DNA of 64,000 nt from an uncultured Amylibacter sp. (GTDB lineage Bacteria; Pseudomonadota; Alphaproteobacteria; Rhodobacterales; Rhodobacteraceae), in NCBI GenBank assembly GCA_905181935.1, contig CAJIZV010000002.1:620001-684000 (forward strand), in the 5' to 3' direction. The notes beneath the pieces were generated by a model. It was not told the DNA's origin and did no database searches. It saw nothing but the letters and a program-made list of their open reading frames with translations. The stretch's first letter is position 1. Every line of letters begins with the position of its first letter. Made by a program: the position numbers and the translations under genes. Positions 31,172-39,228 of this stretch are shown here, one piece after another.

Positions 31172-32608
31172 TTATTCTGCTGCCATTATGTTTTGCGTGT
31201 TTAAATACTCTAAGATGCTATCTGCCGCTTCGCGTCCATCCCGAATTGCCCAAACAACTAAAGATGCACCACGCACAATATCACCCGCCGCATAAACACC
31301 TGCCAAAGATGTAGCATGCGTTTTAAAATCAGCCTTAATGGTACCCCAACGTGTAACTTCTAATTCTTTAGTACCCCACAAAGTTGGAAGGTCTTCTGGA
31401 GTAAAACCTAGCGCTTTAATAACTAAGTCTGCACCTTCCGTATAATCCGCTCCTGATATTTCTTCTGGACTTTGCCGGCCAGATGCATCTGGAACGCCTA
31501 AGCGCATTTTGGATACTACAACACCACTTACCTCACCTTCACCAGTAAAGCCTTTTGGTGATGACAGCCATACAAATTCTACACCTTCTTCTTCAGCATT
31601 CTGAGTTTCACGTTGTGATCCTGGCATATTTTTTTTATCTCGACGATATAGACATTTTACAGAAATTGCACCTTGACGGATTGCTGTGCGAACACAGTCC
31701 ATTGCTGTATCACCACCTCCAATAACTATAACTTTCTTATTTTTGGCACTAAGTTCACCACTATTGATTTCAGGAACATGGTCTCCCATATTTGAACGAT
31801 TAGACGCTGTTAAATAATCTAGTGCCTTTACGATTCCTTTATTTGATGAGCCCACCCCTGAAAGTTCACGGGATTTATAAACACCAGTACCAATCAATAT
31901 AGCATCATGCTTTGTGCGCAGATCAGAAAAGGAAATATCTTCCCCAATACTGGTGTTTAGTTTAAATTTGACGCCACCTGCAGATAGAAGGTCATTTCTG
32001 CGCATGACGACATCTTTTTCTAATTTAAAGCCGGGTATTCCATAGGTTAGTAATCCTCCTGCACGGTCATAACGATCGTATACAGTTACTTGGATCCCCA
32101 TTTTTCTTAAACGGTCGGCAGCTGCTAAGCCGGCTGGGCCAGCACCAATAATACCTACACTTTCAGTACGCTCTACTTTTGGAGAAATTGCTTTAACCCA
32201 ACCTTTTTCCCAAGCAGTATCAGTTATATATTTCTCAATAGATCCAATTGTAACTGTTCCATGTCCAGATTGCTCAATAACACAATTACCTTCGCATAAT
32301 CGGTCTTGTGGGCAAATGCGGCCACAAATTTCTGGAAATGTATTTGTATCCTGACTAATCTGATAAGCTTCTTCCAACCGACCCTCTGCAGTTAGGCGTA
32401 ACCAATCTGGAATATTATTGTGAAGTGGGCAATGCGTTTGGCAAAATGGCACACCGCACTGACTGCATCGACTAGACTGCTCGGCTGCTTTTGCAGCAGC
32501 AAACTCTTGGTAAATTTCACTGTAATCTTTTTTGCGAAGATCAGGCACACGTTTTGAAGGCATATCACGCCCTAAGTCTACAAATTTTAGCATCTTATTT
32601 ATAGCCAT
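31172..32608 (-). CDS. gltD: Glutamate synthase (NADPH) small subunit
   Basis: A 478-residue flavoprotein passing electrons from NADPH to GltB. Fe-S ligands are clustered in CSQCGVPFCQTHCPL and CGRICPQDRLCEGNC. FAD-binding GIIGAGPAGLAAAD and NADPH-binding VIGGGDTAMDCVRTA follow. The ATG at 32608 has AAAGGA 8 bases upstream, preferred over a Met five codons later. It is promoter-proximal to gltB, so both subunits are probably one operon, the order gltD-gltB being reversed from E. coli. Confidence 0.96.
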   Translation of the reverse strand: MAINKMLKFVDLGRDMPSKRVPDLRKKDYSEIYQEFAAAKAAEQSSRCSQCGVPFCQTHCPLHNNIPDWLRLTAEGRLEEAYQISQDTNTFPEICGRICPQDRLCEGNCVIEQSGHGTVTIGSIEKYITDTAWEKGWVKAISPKVERTESVGIIGAGPAGLAAADRLRKMGIQVTVYDRYDRAGGLLTYGIPGFKLEKDVVMRRNDLLSAGGVKFKLNTSIGEDISFSDLRTKHDAILIGTGVYKSRELSGVGSSNKGIVKALDYLTASNRSNMGDHVPEINSGELSAKNKKVIVIGGGDTAMDCVRTAIRQGAISVKCLYRRDKKNMPGSQRETQNAEEEGVEFVWLSSPKGFTGEGEVSGVVVSKMRLGVPDASGRQSPEEISGADYTEGADLVIKALGFTPEDLPTLWGTKELEVTRWGTIKADFKTHATSLAGVYAAGDIVRGASLVVWAIRDGREAADSILEYLNTQNIMAAE

Positions 32609-32731
32609 TACATTGTCCTTTAAATCATCAATGGAGGCTCTTCATAAAGGATTAGGTTTAAAAAGAAAAGTAATCTATACTGACCTATATTCAATAATGT
32701 GACAGATAATTTTTTTTTTTTTAAATAATCC

Positions 32732-32766
32732 CCTTAATAAAGGTCAATACTTGATCCCTATTAAGG
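32732..32766. repeat. Inverted repeat in the gltD/uppP divergent promoter region
   Basis: CCTTAATA at 32732-32739 and TATTAAGG at 32759-32766, 19 bases apart, in the 215-base gap between divergent gltD and uppP. A run of 13 T lies at 32710-32722. The pair could be an operator for the glt operon, but arms of 8 mostly A/T bases are only weak evidence. I could not place convincing -35/-10 boxes. Confidence 0.35.
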
Positions 32767-32823
32767 TAATTCCCTTTTGCGCCAATCAGTTTTAGGGTTA
32801 TTTAAACGAATCAAAAGTTACAA

Positions 32824-33627
32824 ATGTCAATTTACTATATTTTACTTCTAGCACTTATTCAGGGGCTTACTGAATTTTTGCCTGTGTCATCCTCAGGGCA
32901 TCTAGCAATAATTCCAATTATTGCAGACCAAACAGATCAAGGTCAATTTGTTGATGTTGCGGTACATGTTGGCACTTTAGGTGCCGTAATTTTATATTTT
33001 TGGACGGATGTAAAGTCTGCATTTTTTGGATTTTTTAAATTACTAGTTGGGGACCGGTCAAGCAGAGGCTCTAAATTAGCAATTTTATTAATCATAGCAA
33101 CAATACCAGTAATTATATTTGGTCTAATTCTAAAAATTTCAGGTTACGATGATAACTTGCGGTCCATCAAAGTTATTGGGTGGGCCATGCTAATGTTTGG
33201 GGTACTACTTTATTGGGTAGATCAAAATTCAGCTCAAAATAAGATTGAACAAAATTGGAATACTATGGACGCAATCAAGTTAGGAATCTGGCAGGCAATT
33301 GCCCTTATTCCTGGCTCATCAAGATCAGGCATGACTATCACAGGTGCTCGTAGATTGGGTTACACGAGAATAGATAGCGCTAAAATTTCAATGCTCATGT
33401 CAATCCCGACAATAATTGCCTCAGGCACACTATTAGGGGCAGAAGTAATCATAGATGCTAATTGGCAGGCTGCAAAAGTTGGAATAATTGCAGCAATATT
33501 TTCATTTTTTGCCGGTATTCTTGCATTAACTTTGATGATGCGGTTACTTAAATTCGTAAGCTACACGCCATATGTAATCTACCGAATTTTCTTTGGATTA
33601 TTTTTACTGTGGATTGCGTATACTTAA
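32824..33627 (+). CDS. uppP: Undecaprenyl-diphosphate phosphatase
   Basis: A 267-residue polytopic inner-membrane enzyme that removes one phosphate from undecaprenyl pyrophosphate, recycling the lipid carrier of cell-wall synthesis. Both catalytic blocks are intact: EFLPVSSSGHL with Glu17 and His26, and PGSSRSG at 163-169 with Arg167. Loss of these motifs defines inactive copies, so this one should be active. Its TAA interlocks with the stop of the NDUFA9-like gene on the other strand. Confidence 0.95.
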   Translation: MSIYYILLLALIQGLTEFLPVSSSGHLAIIPIIADQTDQGQFVDVAVHVGTLGAVILYFWTDVKSAFFGFFKLLVGDRSSRGSKLAILLIIATIPVIIFGLILKISGYDDNLRSIKVIGWAMLMFGVLLYWVDQNSAQNKIEQNWNTMDAIKLGIWQAIALIPGSSRSGMTITGARRLGYTRIDSAKISMLMSIPTIIASGTLLGAEVIIDANWQAAKVGIIAAIFSFFAGILALTLMMRLLKFVSYTPYVIYRIFFGLFLLWIAYT

Positions 33628-34616
33628 GGTTTCAAATTACCAGCAGTTTCCGTCAATTCAGTATATTGCCCGTAAGGTCGATGACGGTAAAGGTACTCTT
33701 CTAAGATTGCATCCATTGCTATAGGTTCAATATTTAATTCTTTAAAACCTTTTCCCCTTGAAGAAACTACATTGTCAGATTTTAGGGAGCGCACTTGGTC
33801 ACGTGTAAGAATACTATTTGTAAAAAGGCCTAGTGAAAGTTTCTGGGCCATATCAAATGCGTAAGCTTGAATTAATGCTGCAAAGAAAGGCACATTGACA
33901 ATTAAACGTTTACGTCTAATAATTCCCATTAACTTAACGATTAATTCCTTAAATGTAGCAACCTCAGGTCCACCCAATTCATAAATACCTGGCTTAACAT
34001 TTTCGGTAATAGCTTTAACAGCTGCAGCAGCTAAATCATCTACATAAACTGGCTGAAATTTAGTTTCAGACCCAACTAAGGGCACTATTGGAGACAACTT
34101 AGCCATTGTAGCAAAGCGATTAAAAAATTGATCTTCATTTCCAAATACAATTGAAGGACGTAAAATAATTGCGGATTTAAACGCCGCCCTCACTAAACTT
34201 TCACCTTCAGCTTTTGATTTAGAGTAATTACTTTCACTATTGCTATCAGCGCCAATTGCAGAAAAATGTACAAAATTTGTCACTCCACACTCTGCAGCAA
34301 TGCGAGCAATGCGCCCTGCACCTTCGGTCTGCACTGTGTTGAATTTTTGGCGGCTAGTTTCATTTAAAATGCCAACACAATTTACCACCGCATCTGAACC
34401 TATAATTGCCGCACGAGTTGAAGCTTCATCACGTATATTTGCAAGTAAAGGCTCTATCTGCCCTACATCACCGTATGTTTTGACAAAAATGGCTTCATTA
34501 GGGCGTCGGACTGCAACACGAACTCGCCAACCCTCTTTTGCCATTCGGCGCACAATATAGCGCCCAACAAAGCCAGAGCCGCCAAAGATTGTTACTAATT
34601 TAGGGGTAGCAGACAT
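33624..34616 (-). CDS. Complex I NDUFA9-like NAD(P)-binding protein
   Basis: A 330-residue atypical SDR protein with GGSGFVGRYIVR at 12-23 and RPSIVFGNEDQFFNRF, the pattern of alphaproteobacterial homologues of the mitochondrial complex I accessory subunit NDUFA9. In some alphaproteobacteria it copurifies with complex I; elsewhere it is only a putative NADPH-binding reductase. No other nuo gene is in the window. GGAG lies 7 bases before the ATG. The neighbour uppP is a common partner in Rhodobacterales. Confidence 0.8.
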   Translation of the reverse strand: MSATPKLVTIFGGSGFVGRYIVRRMAKEGWRVRVAVRRPNEAIFVKTYGDVGQIEPLLANIRDEASTRAAIIGSDAVVNCVGILNETSRQKFNTVQTEGAGRIARIAAECGVTNFVHFSAIGADSNSESNYSKSKAEGESLVRAAFKSAIILRPSIVFGNEDQFFNRFATMAKLSPIVPLVGSETKFQPVYVDDLAAAAVKAITENVKPGIYELGGPEVATFKELIVKLMGIIRRKRLIVNVPFFAALIQAYAFDMAQKLSLGLFTNSILTRDQVRSLKSDNVVSSRGKGFKELNIEPIAMDAILEEYLYRHRPYGQYTELTETAGNLKP

Positions 34617-34816
34617 TTCAACTCTCCGTACAAATATATTGCGATATAACTATAGGGCTCTTACCTGCTGAACAAGTCTAAATTAGGTAGAGTTTACCTT
34701 TTCAACCAAAGTTATCAGACTCATTAGTTTTAATGTTTATTATAGAAACAATGAAACTGGACACACTAAATTCAACTGCTAATATATTTTTAATACTTAA
34801 AGGTGCTGCTAGTGAG

Positions 34817-35968
34817 ATGTTAACAAATACTGACCTTATTGAACTGACTGAGTTTCGCCAACAATTACATCGCCACCCAGAACTATCCGGTGAAGAAGTT
34901 GAGACAGCACGCACAATAATCTCTGCACTTAAATTAATATCACCAACTGAAATTATAACTAAAATAGGCGGGCATGGTGTTGCTGCAATTTTTGATAGTA
35001 GGGTTTCTGGCCCTACAATATTATTTCGCGCAGAACTTGACGCCCTACCAATTGAGGAGTGCAATGATATTGACTGGCGTTCACTAATAGCTGGAAAAAG
35101 TCACGCGTGCGGACATGATGGCCACATGACAATACTTCTCGCCTTAGGTCGAATGATTGCTCGCAATCCCATTTCTAAAGGACGCATCATTCTAATGTTT
35201 CAACCTTCTGAAGAAACTGGCAGTGGAGCAAAGGCTGTTATAGAAGATCCAAAATATAATCAAATTCAAGCTGATTGGGCATTTGCAATTCATGCCAAAC
35301 CAGGAAGCCCGTTTGGTTATGTTGCAACTTGCCCTGGGCTTATAAACTGTGCATCTCTAGGCTTAATAGTCAAACTTACAGGAAAGACAGCCCATGCCGC
35401 AAATCCTGAGGACGGGATATCTCCAACACAAGCTATAGCCAAGTTAGCTCCTGCAATTGAAGCACTTAGTCAAAGTAGAGAGCTCAATGAAAATTTTCAA
35501 TTAGCCACAATCACTCACATTCAAATTGGTGACCCTTCTTTTGGAATAGCTCCAGGTGATGGTATTATTTACATTACAATTCGTGCAGCCAGGGATGAAC
35601 AAGTAATTATGATCGAGGGTAGTGTACGCAAACTAGCTCTTTTGATAGCAAAAGAATATGGGTTGGACGTTGAGTTTGTTCTATCTGATATTTTTGCTGC
35701 ATCAATAAATGATCAAGATGCTTACCAAATTGCGGTTAACGCAATGAATGCAATTGGTGTTTTAAATGGTAACCTAGGCCTACCAATGAAAGCGTCTGAA
35801 GATTTTGGAGTTTTTGGCAAGAGCGCTAAAGCTGCCATGTTATGCTTAGGCCTGGGAGAAAAATATCCTGCGCTACATAATCCTAATTATGATTTTTTAG
35901 ATGACTTGATACCTATTGGAAGTGCTATATTTGAACGTATAGCTCGCGATTTATTAGGCACTAAGTAA
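34817..35968 (+). CDS. M20D-family amidohydrolase
   Basis: A 383-residue metallohydrolase of the hippurate hydrolase / IAA-amino acid hydrolase type. It starts MLTNTDLIELTEFRQQLHRHPELSG. The di-metal site is visible: Cys and His in SHACGHDGHM and EETGSGAKAV (catalytic Glu and ligand); a dimerisation lid with the TAHAANPEDG block follows. Likely deacylates N-acyl amino acids. An upstream in-frame extension to 34733 carries no family residues. A hairpin about 210 bases downstream may end its transcript. Confidence 0.85.
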   Translation: MLTNTDLIELTEFRQQLHRHPELSGEEVETARTIISALKLISPTEIITKIGGHGVAAIFDSRVSGPTILFRAELDALPIEECNDIDWRSLIAGKSHACGHDGHMTILLALGRMIARNPISKGRIILMFQPSEETGSGAKAVIEDPKYNQIQADWAFAIHAKPGSPFGYVATCPGLINCASLGLIVKLTGKTAHAANPEDGISPTQAIAKLAPAIEALSQSRELNENFQLATITHIQIGDPSFGIAPGDGIIYITIRAARDEQVIMIEGSVRKLALLIAKEYGLDVEFVLSDIFAASINDQDAYQIAVNAMNAIGVLNGNLGLPMKASEDFGVFGKSAKAAMLCLGLGEKYPALHNPNYDFLDDLIPIGSAIFERIARDLLGTK

Positions 35969-36176
35969 TTTTATTTAGCAGAAATAAACTGACAAGATAT
36001 TTATGCTTTTCATAGTTAGCTTCAAGTCCACCTAAAGCTAATATAACAAGATATAAGTCTTCTTAATTGAATTAAAAAATAAAATACTCATATTGAAAAA
36101 ATATAAATAATAATAGACCAAACAGTTATTCTCTTTTATTGTTATCTTATGCTTCAAAATTGAAGTTGATTAAACC

Positions 36177-36217
36177 AAAGCCCACAATCTATTATTACAA
36201 AATTTGTATGGGCTTTT
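36177..36217 (+). terminator. Terminator-like hairpin between the amidohydrolase and the small ORF
   Basis: AAAGCCCA at 36177-36184 pairs with TGGGCTTT at 36209-36216, followed by one more T; the loop is 24 bases. On the + strand it would end the amidohydrolase transcript. The loop is long for an intrinsic terminator. The rest of the 268-base gap (35969-36236) shows only a short palindrome CTTCAA-AA-TTGAAG at 36152-36165. Confidence 0.45.
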
Positions 36218-36236
36218 CAATAAATTGGAATTTTTA

Positions 36237-36377
36237 ATGCCTCTGAAGCCCTCAAAACAAGATAAACTTGGAAAAATAGTTTTAATTGGTTCAGTACTGT
36301 TTGTTTTAATTTTTTTAATAATGTTAATATCACGGTGGATTAGTAATCCAGAAATGTTCCCACCTATATTTTCATGA
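36237..36377 (+). CDS. Possible 46-residue single-helix membrane protein
   Basis: An ATG at 36237 opens a 46-codon frame ending in TGA at 36375-36377. The protein has a basic N-terminus (KPSKQDKLGK), one hydrophobic segment of about 19 residues (13-31), then a short SRWISNPEMFPPIFS tail: the layout of a small inner-membrane protein. A TTGGAA 7 to 12 bases upstream is a weak ribosome site. It converges on blh with three bases between stops. No family recognised. The opposite strand also has a longer frame here with no recognisable features, so coding status is uncertain. Confidence 0.4.
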   Translation: MPLKPSKQDKLGKIVLIGSVLFVLIFLIMLISRWISNPEMFPPIFS

Positions 36378-36380
36378 CGT

Positions 36381-37202
36381 TTAAGTTTGTTTATTCCTAA
36401 AAAATCCATCTACTAGTATCATGTGAGGTACCGTTAGTGCAGCCAGTCCAATAAAAACAACACGCAAAATATCAGCATCGAAATCTCCACTATCAAGAAA
36501 GTAAAATGCGCCTAATCCTAAAAGCCAGCTTGCCGCAGTAAGTCCAATAGCTTGAATGAATATTACACGTGAATTCATAGCTATTTGTAGCTTTTTCCAG
36601 ATATGCATCATATGCCTACCTGTATGAACAAAACAAAAATAAACAGCAAAACCAAGAAGTGGCGGTAAAAGTACTAATATTAATGCAATTACAATAAGTT
36701 CAATGAGACGAGACATTAGTTCATAATTTTTAATTGCTAAAAATAAATAAATAATTGTTAAAAATAGTATTCCAAAAAACATAATCTGTGAGACTTGAAT
36801 AGCTGCACTAGAATCCCCATTAGTAAGCAAATTAAATAATCGCGTAACTTCAGTGATATGAAAATTAACGGTACCAAAGACTACTAAGCCACCATGAATC
36901 ACAACCTGCAAAATAAATTGAAAGTTAGTTTTAGCATTTGCATCACCCCAACCGAAGTGAACCATTGAAATAATTAAGAACACCACAAGTGATAGACTTG
37001 GTAACAATACCCATAAAACAACTACAACAATGGCAGACGCCATATAGGTTGTAAAAAAACGCACTCCAGAAAAAACTGTTTTTCCAGCACCAAGATAATT
37101 AGCTACGGCTCCATCAAAAGCGCCATGTGGCAAACCAATTATAACAATCATTAGTAATGCAACAATACTGGAGGTATCTAGTGTTGTTACCATTCCTATC
37201 AT
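36381..37202 (-). CDS. blh: Beta-carotene 15,15'-dioxygenase, Brp/Blh family
   Basis: A 273-residue polytopic membrane enzyme that splits beta-carotene at the central double bond into two retinals, the chromophore of the rhodopsin encoded upstream. Family residues: IIGLPHGAFDGAVAN near 21-35 with an iron-binding His, a FVHTGRHMMHIWKK block with clustered histidines, and a late VPHMILVD. Several hydrophobic helices span the whole length. Last gene of the crt run, overlapping crtY by four bases (ATGA). Confidence 0.93.
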   Translation of the reverse strand: MIGMVTTLDTSSIVALLMIVIIGLPHGAFDGAVANYLGAGKTVFSGVRFFTTYMASAIVVVVLWVLLPSLSLVVFLIISMVHFGWGDANAKTNFQFILQVVIHGGLVVFGTVNFHITEVTRLFNLLTNGDSSAAIQVSQIMFFGILFLTIIYLFLAIKNYELMSRLIELIVIALILVLLPPLLGFAVYFCFVHTGRHMMHIWKKLQIAMNSRVIFIQAIGLTAASWLLGLGAFYFLDSGDFDADILRVVFIGLAALTVPHMILVDGFFRNKQT

Positions 37203-38287
37203 TTCAATATTCTTTTAAAAATTATACCGAATAGTGCCAATATAAATGGAATTTTTGGCATGGAGAGTACTACTTTACACCATATCTTTAAATTTGCTTG
37301 CCCACTTAAGAAGCAAGCGAAGTTATCGCCGTTTAAGCTTTGCGCCATATTCGTAAAAATAAGTGGAGCAAGTAATGGGTTTTTTCTTATCACTGAAAGA
37401 AATATTTTATCCATCGATATTTCAAATTGACTATGAGGTACTTCTACTTTGAGAGGCTGGTTAGGTACTTGCATATTAACAATTTGTTCAACTTGTTTTT
37501 GAATAAAACTAAAAGCATAGCCACTTGATGGCCTAATTGCCCCACCATTACCACCAATTCCAGTAAATGAAATATCCCGTTGCTTTAAAACAGCCAGAGG
37601 AATTGCACCAGCCTCACTGCGTATAATAGAAAAATCATCTAATTTCATTATATCGTTTAAATAATTCTTGATAGCTTTTTCATAGAATTCTTGTGGAGCA
37701 ATTGTTGGTGAAAAAAGGGTTGATTCAACAAGTGCATGTCTTTTAGAAAATGGCAAACAATAAATAAAATGCATTCCAAGGCTTTGGTCACATCTAAAAT
37801 CCATTAAAGTTGCAGTTTTGTCATCGAAAATATCAACTGTTGTTTCAATTTCAAACCCAGAAAAATGTTGCAACATAGTACCCTTAGGAATTGGTGGGGG
37901 CCTACTATCAATAACTTGAAATTGTTTTTTAGAGCTAAGTGTTTGCGTGAATTTTACTTCATTTTTTTTAGCTTGCTTACTACAAGTATCAATCCATTCA
38001 TTTCGATTTAGTGCACAATAAGGGTGTAGTTCTGATGAATGCCTAATGCATTTTTCTTGACTAATAATCTGCCAATTGGACCAACGCTTACGAATTACCT
38101 TATCTGTTTTTGCCAGCCAAGGCATAAACCAAAATCCCCAAACATGGTCTTTAGGTAAATGTTTTCTTGAATCTACAATGGTAAAATTATGCGCCTTAAA
38201 TTCATTTGCTCTAGCCCCCAAAGAAAGTGTAGCACACCCAGCGCCAAGCAATGAAACCTCACTAATTACCAAGCTGTCATCTGACAT
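37199..38287 (-). CDS. crtY: Lycopene beta-cyclase, CrtY type
   Basis: A 362-residue flavoprotein-like cyclase that closes both ends of lycopene into beta-ionone rings, giving beta-carotene. The N-terminus has a dinucleotide-binding segment LGAGCATLSLGARA, and DHVWGFWFMPW is the family substrate-site block; later GIGGNGGAIRPSSGYAF is characteristic. Its ATG lies inside the 3' end of crtB (11-base overlap), implying coupled translation. No hydroxylase (crtZ) follows, so the product should stay as beta-carotene for cleavage. Confidence 0.92.
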   Translation of the reverse strand: MSDDSLVISEVSLLGAGCATLSLGARANEFKAHNFTIVDSRKHLPKDHVWGFWFMPWLAKTDKVIRKRWSNWQIISQEKCIRHSSELHPYCALNRNEWIDTCSKQAKKNEVKFTQTLSSKKQFQVIDSRPPPIPKGTMLQHFSGFEIETTVDIFDDKTATLMDFRCDQSLGMHFIYCLPFSKRHALVESTLFSPTIAPQEFYEKAIKNYLNDIMKLDDFSIIRSEAGAIPLAVLKQRDISFTGIGGNGGAIRPSSGYAFSFIQKQVEQIVNMQVPNQPLKVEVPHSQFEISMDKIFLSVIRKNPLLAPLIFTNMAQSLNGDNFACFLSGQANLKIWCKVVLSMPKIPFILALFGIIFKRILK

Positions 38288-39197
38288 AGGGAAACCCCCT
38301 CAACGTATCATGTAACTTTTGATTGTGAGGCTTCACTTGGAGTAGGCGCCTGTGTACAAAAATAAATGCTTGGATGCTGCATTTTATTTTTTCGCTTTTT
38401 TTAGTGAATGTCCGGCCTTCATACCATGCAAATTTTTTATCAACGATTTTGATTCCAATTTTTTTATAAACTACTGCAGCTGTAGAGATTGAAATATGTG
38501 CCCTTATTGGTAAATATGAACACCCAACCAACCCACTTTCATAATATTTATCTGCAAGTTCAAGCAGTTTTTGCGTACCACTACATATAAGTTTTGATGA
38601 TTCTAATTCTGGTGATTTACTTATTTCAACAATGCGTTTTGGTGTAATATCTCCTACCCAACTTTCTGGTAAATAACGGCGTCCCATTTGAGCATCTTCA
38701 AGCACATCTCGCGCAATGTTAGTTAGCTGCATCGCAATTCCCAGATCAATAGCATAGTCTTTTGCTTTTCCATCATCACAGTTCAAAATACTGCACATTA
38801 AAACACCAACAGTACCAGCAACTCGATAGCAATACCGTAACAGTTCAGTTTCATCTTTTATTTGAACAACTTTTTGATCTCCTAGAAGGCCATCAATAAG
38901 AGCTATAATTACTGTGATTGGAAGTTGTCTTGCTTCTATAAAATATTGGAAACCTGAGAGCAGCGGATCATTAGCAGGACGCTTTGCTAACAAATCTTCA
39001 CGGATATATTCTAATCGTTTCGGGCCATCGATAATATCACCATCAGCCATATCATCAAGTACTCGACAGAAACGGTATAAAACCGCAGCATCTGAGCCCA
39101 TTTTGTGGCCAAGAAATCGCCGAGCCCAATTAAAGCTCTTACCATAAGCTGCTAGAGCAGCTTTTGGGTCCAATGATTCACTCTCTGAAAAAGTCAA
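38277..39197 (-). CDS. crtB: Phytoene synthase
   Basis: A 306-residue trans-isoprenyl diphosphate synthase that joins two GGPP into phytoene. Both aspartate-rich metal sites are present: CRVLDDMADGD (Asp48, Asp52) and NIARDVLEDAQMGRRYLP. The frame has no early Met; translation seems to start at TTG 39197 with AGGA 9 bases upstream, the same arrangement as crtI. It starts 31 bases after crtI and overlaps crtY. Confidence 0.94.
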   Translation of the reverse strand: MTFSESESLDPKAALAAYGKSFNWARRFLGHKMGSDAAVLYRFCRVLDDMADGDIIDGPKRLEYIREDLLAKRPANDPLLSGFQYFIEARQLPITVIIALIDGLLGDQKVVQIKDETELLRYCYRVAGTVGVLMCSILNCDDGKAKDYAIDLGIAMQLTNIARDVLEDAQMGRRYLPESWVGDITPKRIVEISKSPELESSKLICSGTQKLLELADKYYESGLVGCSYLPIRAHISISTAAVVYKKIGIKIVDKKFAWYEGRTFTKKSEKIKCSIQAFIFVHRRLLQVKPHNQKLHDTLRGFPYVR

Positions 39198-39228
39198 AAT
39201 ATAATGTCCTAATTAAACTATTCTATTA

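Noticed and set aside
32710..32722. 13-T run as a terminator for uppP or gltD
   Set aside because: No GC stem precedes it, and it lies between two divergent starts, where no transcript ends.
36170..36409. 79-codon minus-strand frame after blh
   Set aside because: It begins inside the end of blh without a ribosome site and has no clear features; the opposite-strand 46-codon frame with a membrane helix looks better.
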